A model generated the notes under the pieces. That model searched no databases and was not told where the DNA came from. It saw only the letters and a program-made list of their open reading frames with translations. Below, in pieces: positions 34,064-43,156 of a DNA stretch of 44,890 nt; positions within the stretch are counted from its first letter, which is position 1, and the number at the start of each line of letters is the position of its first letter. The translations under genes were made by a program, and so were the position numbers. Source of the stretch: Myxococcota bacterium (GTDB lineage Bacteria; Myxococcota_A; Polyangia; JAAYKL01); assembly GCA_028278265.1 (NCBI GenBank), contig JANQET010000137.1:1-44890 (forward strand). Reading direction: 5' to 3'.

Positions 34064-35392
34064 ATGAAATTGCCGAAGCATTCTCTGTTTTTTTTGATCA
34101 CAATTATGTTGATATCCCCCGCCGCTTTGGGCCAGGGCATCGACTACACGGACTGCGATTATCTGGCCGGTGAATGCGAAACACCGGATTCCGTAGCCGG
34201 AAAGTGGGGAAATCAGGGCTTCTATCAAACGGCGAACAATTACGACGATGATATGCACGATGATGATGAGGATAACTGTCCCCTTATCGTGAACAACAAT
34301 CAATCCGATATCGATGAAGACGGTACCGGAGATGTGTGTGACAACTGCCCCAAATTCGAAAACGCCGATCAGGCCGACCTGGACGGGGACGGTATCGGCG
34401 ATCCCTGCGACAATGATGCGGACGGGGACAGCATTCTCAATGGAGTGGACAACTGTCCTTGGGCCCACAACCCGAACCAGGGGGATCTCGATGAGGACGA
34501 GATCGGCGATCTCTGCGACGACGATATTGACGGAGATGAGGTCGAAAACCTCTCTGACAACTGCCCCTACGGTGTGACCACGGACTGCAACCGGGACAGT
34601 GACGGGGACGGTGTCGAGGATTTCACGCTATTCGAAGACGGCGCCGAGTGGAATGACAACTGTCCATCAATGGTCAATCCGGCGGTCAATGGTGTACAAC
34701 CCGATATGGACGGCGACGGGGTGGGTGATCTGTGTGATTACGACCGGGACGGGGACGGTGTCACCAACAGCACTGACAACTGCCCCGAGCATTCCAATCC
34801 CGACCAAGCGGATTTGGATCGGGACGGCTTGGGGGACTACTTCGAGCTGGATGGCTCCGGCGATCCCCTCTGCGATGTGAAGAAGGAAGGGGAGGAGCAC
34901 GCCTTTTGCTATGTGGTCAGGGGGGACTTCGAAAAGTGCCTCTCCCCCAAATCGGCGACCTTCACCGTCTATACCCCCCGCGTGCTGTTCTACGGAACCG
35001 GTGACACCATCCTCTTGCGCCTGTTCGCCAACCGGCACAGCAGTGCGCTGCGGTATCGATGGGAGGTACGCGGTGGAAACGGCGAGCTCCACAATCACTT
35101 GGGGGCCACCACTGTCTCCACGCCGTTTGAGTACAATTACTTCAACAGGCGGGAGGTCTATTTTAAGCCGTACACGCCCGGTGTGTACGAGATCGTGGTC
35201 ACCGCGGAGCAGGTGTTCGAGGATCCGATCACCGGACAAGTGGGCGTTGTGGCGACCGCCACCGCCGAGCTGGAAGTCAGCGGCATAGATCCCGATTCTC
35301 AAGACGATTGCACCTGTCGCGCGGTGGGTCGCCCCCGGACCTCCTTGATCGCCACGATCGCCCGGTTCCTCGACTCGTTGCTCCATAATTAG
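34064..35392 (+). CDS. Secreted thrombospondin type 3 repeat (calcium-binding) protein
   Basis: 442 aa, GAGGAG 8 bases before the ATG. Signal peptide: KLPKHS, hydrophobic core, cleavage after ALGQ (~24). Residues ~60-260 hold about five calcium-binding type 3 repeats of the DNCP...NxxQxDxDxDGxGDxCD kind. Residues ~290-415 resemble an Ig/PKD-like beta-sandwich (RYRWEVRGG, YTPGVYEIVVTA). The C-terminus carries DDCTCRAVGRPRTSLIATIARFL, recalling the Cys-rich start and hydrophobic helix of MYXO-CTERM sorting tags but without the final Arg cluster. Predicted to be exported and surface-attached or secreted. Monocistronic. Confidence 0.82.
   Translation: MKLPKHSLFFLITIMLISPAALGQGIDYTDCDYLAGECETPDSVAGKWGNQGFYQTANNYDDDMHDDDEDNCPLIVNNNQSDIDEDGTGDVCDNCPKFENADQADLDGDGIGDPCDNDADGDSILNGVDNCPWAHNPNQGDLDEDEIGDLCDDDIDGDEVENLSDNCPYGVTTDCNRDSDGDGVEDFTLFEDGAEWNDNCPSMVNPAVNGVQPDMDGDGVGDLCDYDRDGDGVTNSTDNCPEHSNPDQADLDRDGLGDYFELDGSGDPLCDVKKEGEEHAFCYVVRGDFEKCLSPKSATFTVYTPRVLFYGTGDTILLRLFANRHSSALRYRWEVRGGNGELHNHLGATTVSTPFEYNYFNRREVYFKPYTPGVYEIVVTAEQVFEDPITGQVGVVATATAELEVSGIDPDSQDDCTCRAVGRPRTSLIATIARFLDSLLHN
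34241..34843 (+). repeat. Thrombospondin type 3 repeat region
   Basis: About five tandem Asp-rich units, each beginning with DNCP and containing DxDxDG(x)GD(x)CD, encoding calcium-coordinating loops. Units differ in sequence and one is disrupted by a VTTDC insertion, so they are old repeats, not a recent DNA expansion. Confidence 0.8.
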
Positions 35393-35548
35393 TTCCCATT
35401 CCCCACGGTCGAGCGTCGACAAACCGATTTTCAGCCCCTGTTGAGACAAAAACGAGTGATTTTTTGCCTTTTCCCCGGGAAATTCGCGTGGTAGTACGCC
35501 CAAACGAGGTGAAGACTTTTGGGTTATTCGTCAGCGAAGGAGTGAGGA

Positions 35549-36724
35549 ATGAAAATTCACGAGTATCAGGCCAAGGAACTGTTCCGGCGATACGGCATCC
35601 CGGTGCCTCAGGGGGATGTCGCGTTCGACGTGCAGCGAGCCGAGCAAATCGCCACGGAGCTGATCAAGGAAACGAACAATGAAACGGTCGTGGTCAAGGC
35701 GCAAATTCACGCCGGTGGCCGGGGCAAGGGTGGTGGTGTCAAGGTGGTCCAGGGGGCAGCGGCGGCCAACCAAGCGGCTGCAGCAATTATGGGAATGAAC
35801 CTGATCACCCACCAAACCGGTCCCGAAGGCAAACAGGTCGGACGACTGCTGGTCGAGCAGGGCATGGATATCGCCCGAGAGCTCTATGTCGGGCTGGTGG
35901 TCGACCGGGAAAAACGTCAGATCTGTTTGATGACCTCCACCGAGGGCGGGATGGAGATCGAAGAGGTCGCGGCCAACACACCGGAGAAGATTCTCAAGGC
36001 GTGGTTCGATCCCAAAACCGGGCTGCTGCCGTTCAAAGCGCGGGAGCTCGCCTTCGGGCTGGGGCTCACCGGCAAACAGGTGGGCAAGGGGGTCAAAATC
36101 ATGCAGGCGCTGACCGAGTTGTTCATTCGTGAGGACGCCTCGTTGCTGGAGATCAACCCCCTGGTGGTCACCAAGCAAGACGACATCATCGCCCTGGACG
36201 GCAAGATCAACTTCGACGACAACGCCTCCTATCGACAGAAGTCCCACGAGGAGATGCGCGACGCCACCGAAGAGAATCCGGTCGAGGCGGAAGCGGCAGC
36301 GCTCGGATTCTCATACGTCGGGATGGACGGGGACATCGGCTGCTGTGTCAACGGCGCCGGGCTGGCGATGGCGACAATGGACATCATCAAGCACGAAGGG
36401 GGTGAGCCGGCCAACTTCCTCGATGTGGGGGGCGGTGCCGATGCGGAGACCGTGAAAAAGGCCTTCAAGATCATCCTTACCGACGATCGCGTCAAGGCGA
36501 TTTTCGTCAATATTTTCGGTGGTATCCTCCGTTGCGACGTGCTTGCCGAGGGGGTTGTCGGGGCAGTGCAGGAGATGGGCATCAGCGTTCCGCTGGTGGT
36601 CCGTCTCGAGGGGACCAATGTGGATATCGGCCGGAAAATCCTGGCGGACTCGGGCTTGAAAATCAACGCGGCAGCGGACATGGCCGACGGGGCCAAGCTC
36701 GTTGTCGGACTGGCTCGGGGATAG
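35549..36724 (+). CDS. sucC: Succinyl-CoA synthetase (ADP-forming) beta subunit
   Basis: 391 aa, near the family's 388. [20 protein letters not shown] is the canonical N-terminus, followed by the ATP-grasp domain with [18 protein letters not shown], and the flavodoxin-like C-terminal domain with [15 protein letters not shown] and [17 protein letters not shown] precedes the ATG. It works with SucD to interconvert succinyl-CoA and succinate with substrate-level phosphorylation in the citric acid cycle. 156 bases of upstream gap hold its promoter. Confidence 0.96.
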   Translation: MKIHEYQAKELFRRYGIPVPQGDVAFDVQRAEQIATELIKETNNETVVVKAQIHAGGRGKGGGVKVVQGAAAANQAAAAIMGMNLITHQTGPEGKQVGRLLVEQGMDIARELYVGLVVDREKRQICLMTSTEGGMEIEEVAANTPEKILKAWFDPKTGLLPFKARELAFGLGLTGKQVGKGVKIMQALTELFIREDASLLEINPLVVTKQDDIIALDGKINFDDNASYRQKSHEEMRDATEENPVEAEAAALGFSYVGMDGDIGCCVNGAGLAMATMDIIKHEGGEPANFLDVGGGADAETVKKAFKIILTDDRVKAIFVNIFGGILRCDVLAEGVVGAVQEMGISVPLVVRLEGTNVDIGRKILADSGLKINAAADMADGAKLVVGLARG

Positions 36725-36735
36725 GAGGTGGCGAG

Positions 36736-37608
36736 ATGACAATTCTAGTAAACAAAGAGACCCGTGTTCTGGTACAGGGCATCACCGGCGGCGCCGGTTC
36801 GTTTCACACCCGCCAAATGATCGACGCGGGCACGACCTTGGTGGCCGGGGTTACCCCGGGCAAGGGCGGACAAAAATTCGACGACAAAGTGCCGATTTTC
36901 GATACGGTCGCCGAAGCCCAACGACAAACCGGGGCCAACGCTTCGGTGATTTTCGTTCCCGCGCCGTTTGCCGGGGATGCGATCATGGAGTGTATCGAGA
37001 CCGGAATGACCTTGGCGGTCTGTATCACCGAGGGCATCCCGACGGTCGACATGCTCAAAGTGCGGGCCTTTCTCGAAGGGAGCAAGACCCGGTTGGTCGG
37101 ACCGAACTGCCCTGGTCTGATCGCTCCGCCGATCAAACAGAAACTGGGCATCACCCCACACCAGGTGACCCGGCCCGGACGCATCGGGGTGATCTCCCGT
37201 TCCGGAACGCTGACCTATGAAGCGATTGGTCAGCTGACCGCGCTGGGTTACGGTCAATCGACCTGTGTCGGGATCGGCGGCGATCCGGTCGGCGGAATGG
37301 ACTTCATCGACACCCTGACCCAATTCGAGCAGGACGATGATACGGACGCGGTGTTGATGATCGGAGAGATCGGCGGCACGGCAGAAGAGCAAGCCGCTGC
37401 GTTCATCAAAGACAACATGAAAAAACCGGTTGCCGCGTTCATCGCCGGCGCCACTGCACCTCCGGGAAAACGGATGGGCCACGCCGGAGCGATCATCGCC
37501 GGCGGCAAGGGCACGGCCGCAGAAAAAATCGCCGCGCTGAAAGAAGCCGGCGTCAAGGTCAGCCCCACCCCTGCCGAGCTCGGCAAAACCCTCGTCTCCG
37601 CACTCTAA
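36736..37608 (+). CDS. sucD: Succinyl-CoA synthetase alpha subunit
   Basis: 290 aa from the ATG at 36736 with AGGAGGTG just upstream; the longer frame to 36532 lies inside sucC. It has [20 protein letters not shown] (CoA-binding Rossmann fold), [17 protein letters not shown] and the phosphohistidine in KRMGHAGAI (about residue 249). It is the partner of sucC, 11 bases downstream. Confidence 0.96.
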   Translation: MTILVNKETRVLVQGITGGAGSFHTRQMIDAGTTLVAGVTPGKGGQKFDDKVPIFDTVAEAQRQTGANASVIFVPAPFAGDAIMECIETGMTLAVCITEGIPTVDMLKVRAFLEGSKTRLVGPNCPGLIAPPIKQKLGITPHQVTRPGRIGVISRSGTLTYEAIGQLTALGYGQSTCVGIGGDPVGGMDFIDTLTQFEQDDDTDAVLMIGEIGGTAEEQAAAFIKDNMKKPVAAFIAGATAPPGKRMGHAGAIIAGGKGTAAEKIAALKEAGVKVSPTPAELGKTLVSAL

Positions 37609-37654
37609 AATTACAGGCATTGGCCAAAAAGCCACATCACTAGGAGGATAGCTC

Positions 37655-39985
37655 TTGCGATCTCATCCATTCCCACGGGTTTCCCTGTACCGGGGTACCC
37701 CCAGCGAATCCATACTCACTCTCTTCGCAGCCCTCGCCTTGGGCTGGGGCTGCGCCTGCATCCCCAAACCCGCCACCAATCCCGCGGTCATCGATCCCAC
37801 ACCACCATCGACGGGCCGATTGACCGTAGAACGAATTTTCGGTGGCGACGAATTCGAAACAGAGCGTTTCGCTGAGATCGTCGAATTCGACGATGGCACC
37901 GGGTTCTGGGTGGCCCAGGCCAGTGGGTCCGACTCGAAGGGGAAAGACCTGGTGCAGTACTTCAGCGCCACGGGCGACGAGGAGATTTTTGTCTCCGCCT
38001 CCCAGCTGGTCCCAGAGGGGAAGAACGTCCCCCTGACCATCGACGAATTTGCCGTTTCGCCGAATCGACAACACGTCCTGATTTTCACCAACACCAAGCG
38101 GGTCTGGCGCAAAGCAACCCGCGGGGATTACTGGATTTTCGACCGGCAGAACAAAACCCTCACCCAGTTGGGCGCCGAGGCTGAGCCCTCGACGCTGATG
38201 TTCGCCAAGTTCTCCCCGGACGGTAAACGGGTGGGTTACGTACACCACAACAATTTATACGTCGAAGAGCTCCCCGGAGGGAAGGTGCTTCAGCTGACCC
38301 ACGACGGATCAGACGAGGTGATCAACGGCACGTTCGATTGGGCGTATGAAGAAGAATTCGGCAAGCGGGTGGGCTACCACTTCAGTCCTGACGGTCGACA
38401 AATCGCCTATTGGCAGCTGAACACGTCGGCTGTGGGCAAGTACCACCTGATCAACACCACTGACACCCAATACCCCACGCTCAAGACCTTTGCCTATCCC
38501 AAGGTGGGCACGGCCAACTCCGCCTGCCGCATCGGCGTGATCGACGTCGCCGGCGGGCCGACCACCTGGATGAAACTTCCCGCTGAGGCGAGCCGGTTCT
38601 ACCTGCCGCACATGAGCTGGATACCCGGTTCTCCGTCCCTCTTGATTCAGCAATTGAATCGCCGTCAGGATCGCAATCGGCTCTTCCTCGCTGACGCCAA
38701 CAGCGGAGACGCGAGAGAGATTTACCTGGAGCGAGACGACCGTTGGCTCGAGGTTCGCGCCATCGATCACTTCCTCGGGGACCAAAACCGCTTTCTCTGG
38801 CTCAGCGAGCGGGACGGCTGGCAACACGCCTATGCGGTCGATGGGGCGAGCGGTACTGATGTACTGTTGACATCAGAAGCATACGACGTCATCCGCATCG
38901 CCGGTGTGGACCTGGGCCGGGGCCTGTTCTACTTTATCGCCTCGCCGGATTCTCCGGCCGAACGCTACCTCTATCGGGCCCAACTCGACGGCACGGGCCG
39001 AGCCCAGCGCGTCACCCCCGAGAACACACCGGGATCGCACCACTATCAGCTCTCCCGCAACGGCGCTTGGGCTATCCACACCTATTCCTCGAAAAAATCC
39101 CCTCCGGTCGTCGAGCTGATCCAACTGCCTGAACACAACGTGGTACGCACCCTGGTCGACAATCAGAGGTTGCGGGAGAAACTCGTCACCATCGGACATC
39201 GACCGCCAGAGCTCATTCAATTGGATATTGGCGGTGACGTACAGTTGGACGCTTTTCGGCTCAAACCACACGATTTCGATTCGACCAAGAAGTATCCCGT
39301 GTTTGTCTATCTCTACGGTGAACCGGCCGGTCAGGTGGTGCGCAACAGCTGGGGTGGCACGCGGGATCTCTGGCTTCAGCTTCTGGCGCAGCGGGGCTAT
39401 CTGGTCCTCGCCGTCGACAACCGGGGGACCGCCGCTCCCCGGGGACGGGTGTGGCGCAAAGCCGCCTACGCCAACATCGGCATCTCCACCGCAGCGGACC
39501 AGGCAGCCGCCATTCGGGTGATCACCGCGTGGGGCTATGTGGACTCGACGCGCATTGCCGTGCACGGTTGGAGCGGCGGAGGCTCGTTGGCCCTCAATCT
39601 GATCTTTCAGTACCCGGATCTCTTTCAGACCTGCCTCGCCGTGGCACCGGTCGCCGATCTGCGATTGTACGATTCCCATTACATGGAGCGCTACATGGGC
39701 CCCCTCGAGCAAAACGAGCAGGCTTATATCGATGGTTCGGCGATCACCCACGCCCATCGCCTTCAGGGCAACCTGCTGTTGGTTCACGGCACCGGCGATG
39801 ACAACGTGCACTATCAGGGGACCGAACGCCTGATCAATCGACTCATCGAACACAACAAGTCGTTTACCATGATGGCCTATCCCAACCGGGCCCACGGCAT
39901 CAGAGAGGGCGAAAACACCACGGTGCACATTCGATCGCTGCTCACCGACTACCTGATCGCGCACATGCCCCCCGGAGGACGGTAG
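37655..39985 (+). CDS. Exported S9 prolyl oligopeptidase (dipeptidyl peptidase IV-like)
   Basis: 776 aa. Start is TTG at 37655, supported by AGGAGG 7 bases upstream. The N-terminus has a hydrophobic segment ending LGWGCACIP, suggesting lipoprotein export. Residues ~60-500 are a DPP IV-type beta-propeller (FSPDGKRVGYVHHNNLYVE). The alpha/beta hydrolase domain has Ser640 in HGWSGGGSLAL, an Asp in VHGTGDDNVH and the His in YPNRAHGI. It removes Xaa-Pro or Xaa-Ala dipeptides from peptide N-termini in the periplasm or outside the cell (family knowledge). Transcribed after sucCD with a 46-base gap; possibly independent. Confidence 0.9.
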   Translation: MRSHPFPRVSLYRGTPSESILTLFAALALGWGCACIPKPATNPAVIDPTPPSTGRLTVERIFGGDEFETERFAEIVEFDDGTGFWVAQASGSDSKGKDLVQYFSATGDEEIFVSASQLVPEGKNVPLTIDEFAVSPNRQHVLIFTNTKRVWRKATRGDYWIFDRQNKTLTQLGAEAEPSTLMFAKFSPDGKRVGYVHHNNLYVEELPGGKVLQLTHDGSDEVINGTFDWAYEEEFGKRVGYHFSPDGRQIAYWQLNTSAVGKYHLINTTDTQYPTLKTFAYPKVGTANSACRIGVIDVAGGPTTWMKLPAEASRFYLPHMSWIPGSPSLLIQQLNRRQDRNRLFLADANSGDAREIYLERDDRWLEVRAIDHFLGDQNRFLWLSERDGWQHAYAVDGASGTDVLLTSEAYDVIRIAGVDLGRGLFYFIASPDSPAERYLYRAQLDGTGRAQRVTPENTPGSHHYQLSRNGAWAIHTYSSKKSPPVVELIQLPEHNVVRTLVDNQRLREKLVTIGHRPPELIQLDIGGDVQLDAFRLKPHDFDSTKKYPVFVYLYGEPAGQVVRNSWGGTRDLWLQLLAQRGYLVLAVDNRGTAAPRGRVWRKAAYANIGISTAADQAAAIRVITAWGYVDSTRIAVHGWSGGGSLALNLIFQYPDLFQTCLAVAPVADLRLYDSHYMERYMGPLEQNEQAYIDGSAITHAHRLQGNLLLVHGTGDDNVHYQGTERLINRLIEHNKSFTMMAYPNRAHGIREGENTTVHIRSLLTDYLIAHMPPGGR

Positions 39986-39988
39986 TCG

Positions 39989-42088
39989 TCAGGAAATCTT
40001 GTCGCCCGGGAGCAGATCCCCATCAAAGGTGGCGACAAAGGTGCCGGTCTCCCCGCTGCCCGACAGCACCATCCCCTCGGACATTCCGAACGACATTTTC
40101 CGGGGCTTCAGGTTGGCCACGACAATGACTTTTTTCCCCAGCAACACCGTGGGATCCGGATAAGCTGCGCGAATGCCGGCGAAGATCTGCCGCTGGCCCG
40201 CCTCGCCCAGATCCACCTGCAGTCGGATCAACTTCTTGGCCCCTTCGACCAGGCTCGCCTCCAAAACCTGGGCCACCCGCAGATCGAGCTTGGCGAACGC
40301 CTCGATGGAAATTTCACCTGTTTCGGGTCGGGCCGGCACCGGGGCGACCTGCTTCTTTTTGCCGGTCTGCTGTTTCTTGGGCGATGCTTTCGATTTTTGT
40401 TGCGAGCGCTCGATACGGGCCCATGAATCGCGCAGGGTCACGGTGTGGTTGAACACGGGATTACCGGATTGATGGTCGTGCCGATCAGCGCAGAAATAGC
40501 CCAAACGTTCAAATTGAAATCGCTCTTCAGGGGCTACATTGGCCAGGCTCGGTTCGAGGCGGCACTCTCCCAGTACTTGGAGAGAATCCGGGTTGAGGTG
40601 TTTGTGAAAGGTCTCGTCCGGGCCCACATCCAGGGGATTGGCCGCATTGAACAGCCGATCGTACAGCCGCACCTCGCTCTTGATCCCGTGAACCGCGCTG
40701 ACCCAATGGGAGGTGCCCCGCACCTTGCGTCCGTCCGGTGAGCTGCCCCCCCGTGAGGCGGGATCCCATGTGCAGCGCAGCTCGACCACTTCATCGGTCT
40801 TGGGATCCTTGACCACCTCGACACATTTGATCAGGCAGGCGTAGCGCAGTCGAATCTCCCGTCCCGGGGCCAGACGGTGCCACTTCCGGGGTGGATCCTC
40901 GCGAAAATCATCCCGTTCGATGAAAATCTCACGGGTCAACGGAACCCGGCGCGATCCCATCGAGGGATCTTCCGGATGGAACGGCGCATCGAACCATTCG
41001 GTTTCGTCTGCGGCGAAGTTTTCGATGACGACCTTCAAAGGATTCAGCACCGCCATCACCCGCGGCGTGGTGTCGTTGAGATGTTCCCGCACGGCGTGTT
41101 CCAGCAGGGCCACGTCGACGATGCCATCCCGTTTGGCCACACCGACCCTTTCGCAGAAGGCGCGAATCGACTCCGGACTGAACCCCCGCCGCCGCAATCC
41201 GGAGATGGTCGGCATTCTCGGATCGTCCCAACCGCTGACATGCCCTTGTTCGACCAGGGTGAGCAGCATGCGCTTGCTCATAATCGTGTACGACAGGTTG
41301 AGCCGGGCAAATTCGATTTGTTGGGGATGAAAAACATCGAGCTCCTCGAGAAACCAATCGTAGAGCGGCCGGTGGGCCTCGAACTCCAAGGTGCAGATCG
41401 AATGGGTTATCCCTTCGATGGAGTCTTCGAGGCCATGGGCAAAATCGTACATCGGGTAGATGCACCACTCATCTTTGGTGCGGTGATGGGTCGCTTTGCG
41501 AATGCGATAAATCGCCGGATCGCGCAGGTTCATGTTGGGGGAGCTCATGTCGATTTTGGCCCGCAAGATGTGGGCTCCGTCTGCAAATTCACCGGCGCGC
41601 ATGCGCTCGAACAGATCCAGGTTCTCTTCGACTGAGCGGTTGCGGTACGGGCTCTCCCGGCCCGGCTCGGTGTAGGTCCCCCGATAGGCGCGAATTTCCT
41701 CGGCAGAGAGGCTGTCCACATAAGCCTTGCCCTTTTTGATCAGCGTCACCGCGTGGTGGTACATCTGTTCGAAATAGTCCGACGCATACAGCTCGCGCTC
41801 CCCCCAATCAAAGCCGAGCCAGCGAATATCCTCGGCAATGGAGCGGACGTACTCCTCGTCTTCCTTGCTGGGATTGGTGTCGTCGAACCGCAGGTTGCAG
41901 CTGCCGTTGTACTCCTGGGCCAGGCCGAAATTGAGACAGATCGATTTGGCGTGCCCGATGTGCAGATAGCCGTTGGGCTCCGGCGGAAAACGGGTGGCCA
42001 CCTTGCCTTGATGCTTTCGGGTTTGCTGATCCCCGTCGATGATCTCTTGGATGAAGTTTCGTTTTTCTTCGCTCGCTCGTTCGCTCAT
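39989..42088 (-). CDS. glnS: Glutaminyl-tRNA synthetase with C-terminal EMAP/Trbp111-like tRNA-binding domain
   Basis: 699 aa from the ATG at 42088 (TTG at 42091 is one codon earlier). GlnRS class I motifs: [15 protein letters not shown] (HIGH) and [10 protein letters not shown] (KMSKS). The catalytic and anticodon-binding domains account for ~560 residues, the size of E. coli GlnRS. A Lys/Gln-rich linker follows ([15 protein letters not shown]). The last ~105 residues, [18 protein letters not shown] to LLPGDKIS, are an OB-fold tRNA-binding domain as found at the C-terminus of many bacterial MetRS. This addition is unusual for GlnRS. Having GlnRS, the organism may charge tRNA-Gln directly. 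Gap to the RNase-like gene is 67 bases. Confidence 0.93.
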   Translation of the reverse strand: MSERASEEKRNFIQEIIDGDQQTRKHQGKVATRFPPEPNGYLHIGHAKSICLNFGLAQEYNGSCNLRFDDTNPSKEDEEYVRSIAEDIRWLGFDWGERELYASDYFEQMYHHAVTLIKKGKAYVDSLSAEEIRAYRGTYTEPGRESPYRNRSVEENLDLFERMRAGEFADGAHILRAKIDMSSPNMNLRDPAIYRIRKATHHRTKDEWCIYPMYDFAHGLEDSIEGITHSICTLEFEAHRPLYDWFLEELDVFHPQQIEFARLNLSYTIMSKRMLLTLVEQGHVSGWDDPRMPTISGLRRRGFSPESIRAFCERVGVAKRDGIVDVALLEHAVREHLNDTTPRVMAVLNPLKVVIENFAADETEWFDAPFHPEDPSMGSRRVPLTREIFIERDDFREDPPRKWHRLAPGREIRLRYACLIKCVEVVKDPKTDEVVELRCTWDPASRGGSSPDGRKVRGTSHWVSAVHGIKSEVRLYDRLFNAANPLDVGPDETFHKHLNPDSLQVLGECRLEPSLANVAPEERFQFERLGYFCADRHDHQSGNPVFNHTVTLRDSWARIERSQQKSKASPKKQQTGKKKQVAPVPARPETGEISIEAFAKLDLRVAQVLEASLVEGAKKLIRLQVDLGEAGQRQIFAGIRAAYPDPTVLLGKKVIVVANLKPRKMSFGMSEGMVLSGSGETGTFVATFDGDLLPGDKIS

Positions 42089-42155
42089 CAAAATCGCTCT
42101 CTTGTTGTGTGCTAACTATTCGTGGCGATAGTGTTTTTACGGATTGGCGCCGGTG

Positions 42156-43064
42156 TCAAGAGTTGCGCAGAAAACAGTTGGCCGCAAGGCCCAACTCCTC
42201 ACGCCGGGCCGCGGTCCGGGTGACGAAGTCGGCGGTCAGGCGATCCCGATAACCGCTCACCGGCCGTCCCTGTGGATCGAGCGCCCGGTTGAGTTCGACC
42301 ATCGCCAGCTCCCGCAAATATTTGCCGATCATTGACGCCACAGCGACCGGCAGGTGAGCGGCATCTGCATCCCGGATAAAGCTCATCGTGCCGCACTCAC
42401 TGTGTCGATAGATGCTTTCAGCCCGTTCTTCTCGTTGCGCGGCCCACCCCGGGCGCTCTGCCGCTGCATACCACTTGCCGTAACTTCTGGTCGAACCGAT
42501 CTTGCCGCACAGGGCCAGGGTGTCGGTTCTGCTCGTGTCTCTCAAGTCGTCGAACAGGCGGCACATCAGCTCGAAATCGAGGCGCAGCTTGTTCATAGCG
42601 GTGGGTTCGGTCAGTTGATTGAACAGGCCGGGACAGATCACCACCGCCCGCGCAGCCACCGGCGTCACTCCCGCAGCATGGAGCGCCGCGCCGTAGCGTT
42701 CGGAGCAGGGCAGGGGTTGGGTGGAAAAGCGGGGTAGGGGGTTGGTCAACGGCGCACAGGGGAGTGGTACCGACCCGTCGCAATGGAGCGAAAAGGGCAC
42801 ATCGAGCCCGATCTGTTCGATCACGGCCTGGTGGGATCGGGGGCGCACCCCCAAGGTGACCAGCCACTTGAGCGTGGCGAATTCGGCAGAGCCCAACCGC
42901 CGGCTGGAAAAAACCACTTTTGAATCGTCAGCGGGCAGCTCAGGACCGGCGGCCTGCCAGAACGCCTCCCGATCGTAGTCCTCGGCATCAAAGGCAACGC
43001 CGGTGACGATCATCGGCCCGAGAAGGGGGCCGAGTCCGTTTTCATCGATTCCGATAATGCGCAT
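42156..43064 (-). CDS. Divergent RNase HII-like (RNase H fold) protein
   Basis: 302 aa from the ATG at 43064, with AGGG 7 bases upstream; a longer frame to 43145 adds 27 unrelated residues. RIIGIDENGLGPLLGPMIV matches the RNase HII opening GIDEAGRGPLAG, retaining D7 and E8. Near the C-terminus, RDADAAHLPVAVASMIGKYL matches GDAKxxxIAAASIIAKV of RNase HII. The intermediate motif where the third catalytic Asp is expected (VDG) reads LCGKIGS, with no Asp. The protein is ~100 residues longer than RNase HII. It may process RNA-DNA hybrids differently or have lost activity. Divergent from the kinase gene at 43157, 92 bases apart. Confidence 0.7.
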   Translation of the reverse strand: MRIIGIDENGLGPLLGPMIVTGVAFDAEDYDREAFWQAAGPELPADDSKVVFSSRRLGSAEFATLKWLVTLGVRPRSHQAVIEQIGLDVPFSLHCDGSVPLPCAPLTNPLPRFSTQPLPCSERYGAALHAAGVTPVAARAVVICPGLFNQLTEPTAMNKLRLDFELMCRLFDDLRDTSRTDTLALCGKIGSTRSYGKWYAAAERPGWAAQREERAESIYRHSECGTMSFIRDADAAHLPVAVASMIGKYLRELAMVELNRALDPQGRPVSGYRDRLTADFVTRTAARREELGLAANCFLRNS

Positions 43065-43156
43065 GCCGATCCCTTTTCCGCACCAAGAGGGTTTGCCCCC
43101 CCTCGCGATTAAAATACTCTTATAAGTATGGACGTCATCGATCAACCCGTTCTGCG

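Noticed and set aside
38873-39964. 363-codon minus-strand frame opposite the S9 peptidase
   Set aside because: The plus strand encodes an intact peptidase with its catalytic Ser, Asp and His. The antisense frame is a by-product of GC-rich codon use.
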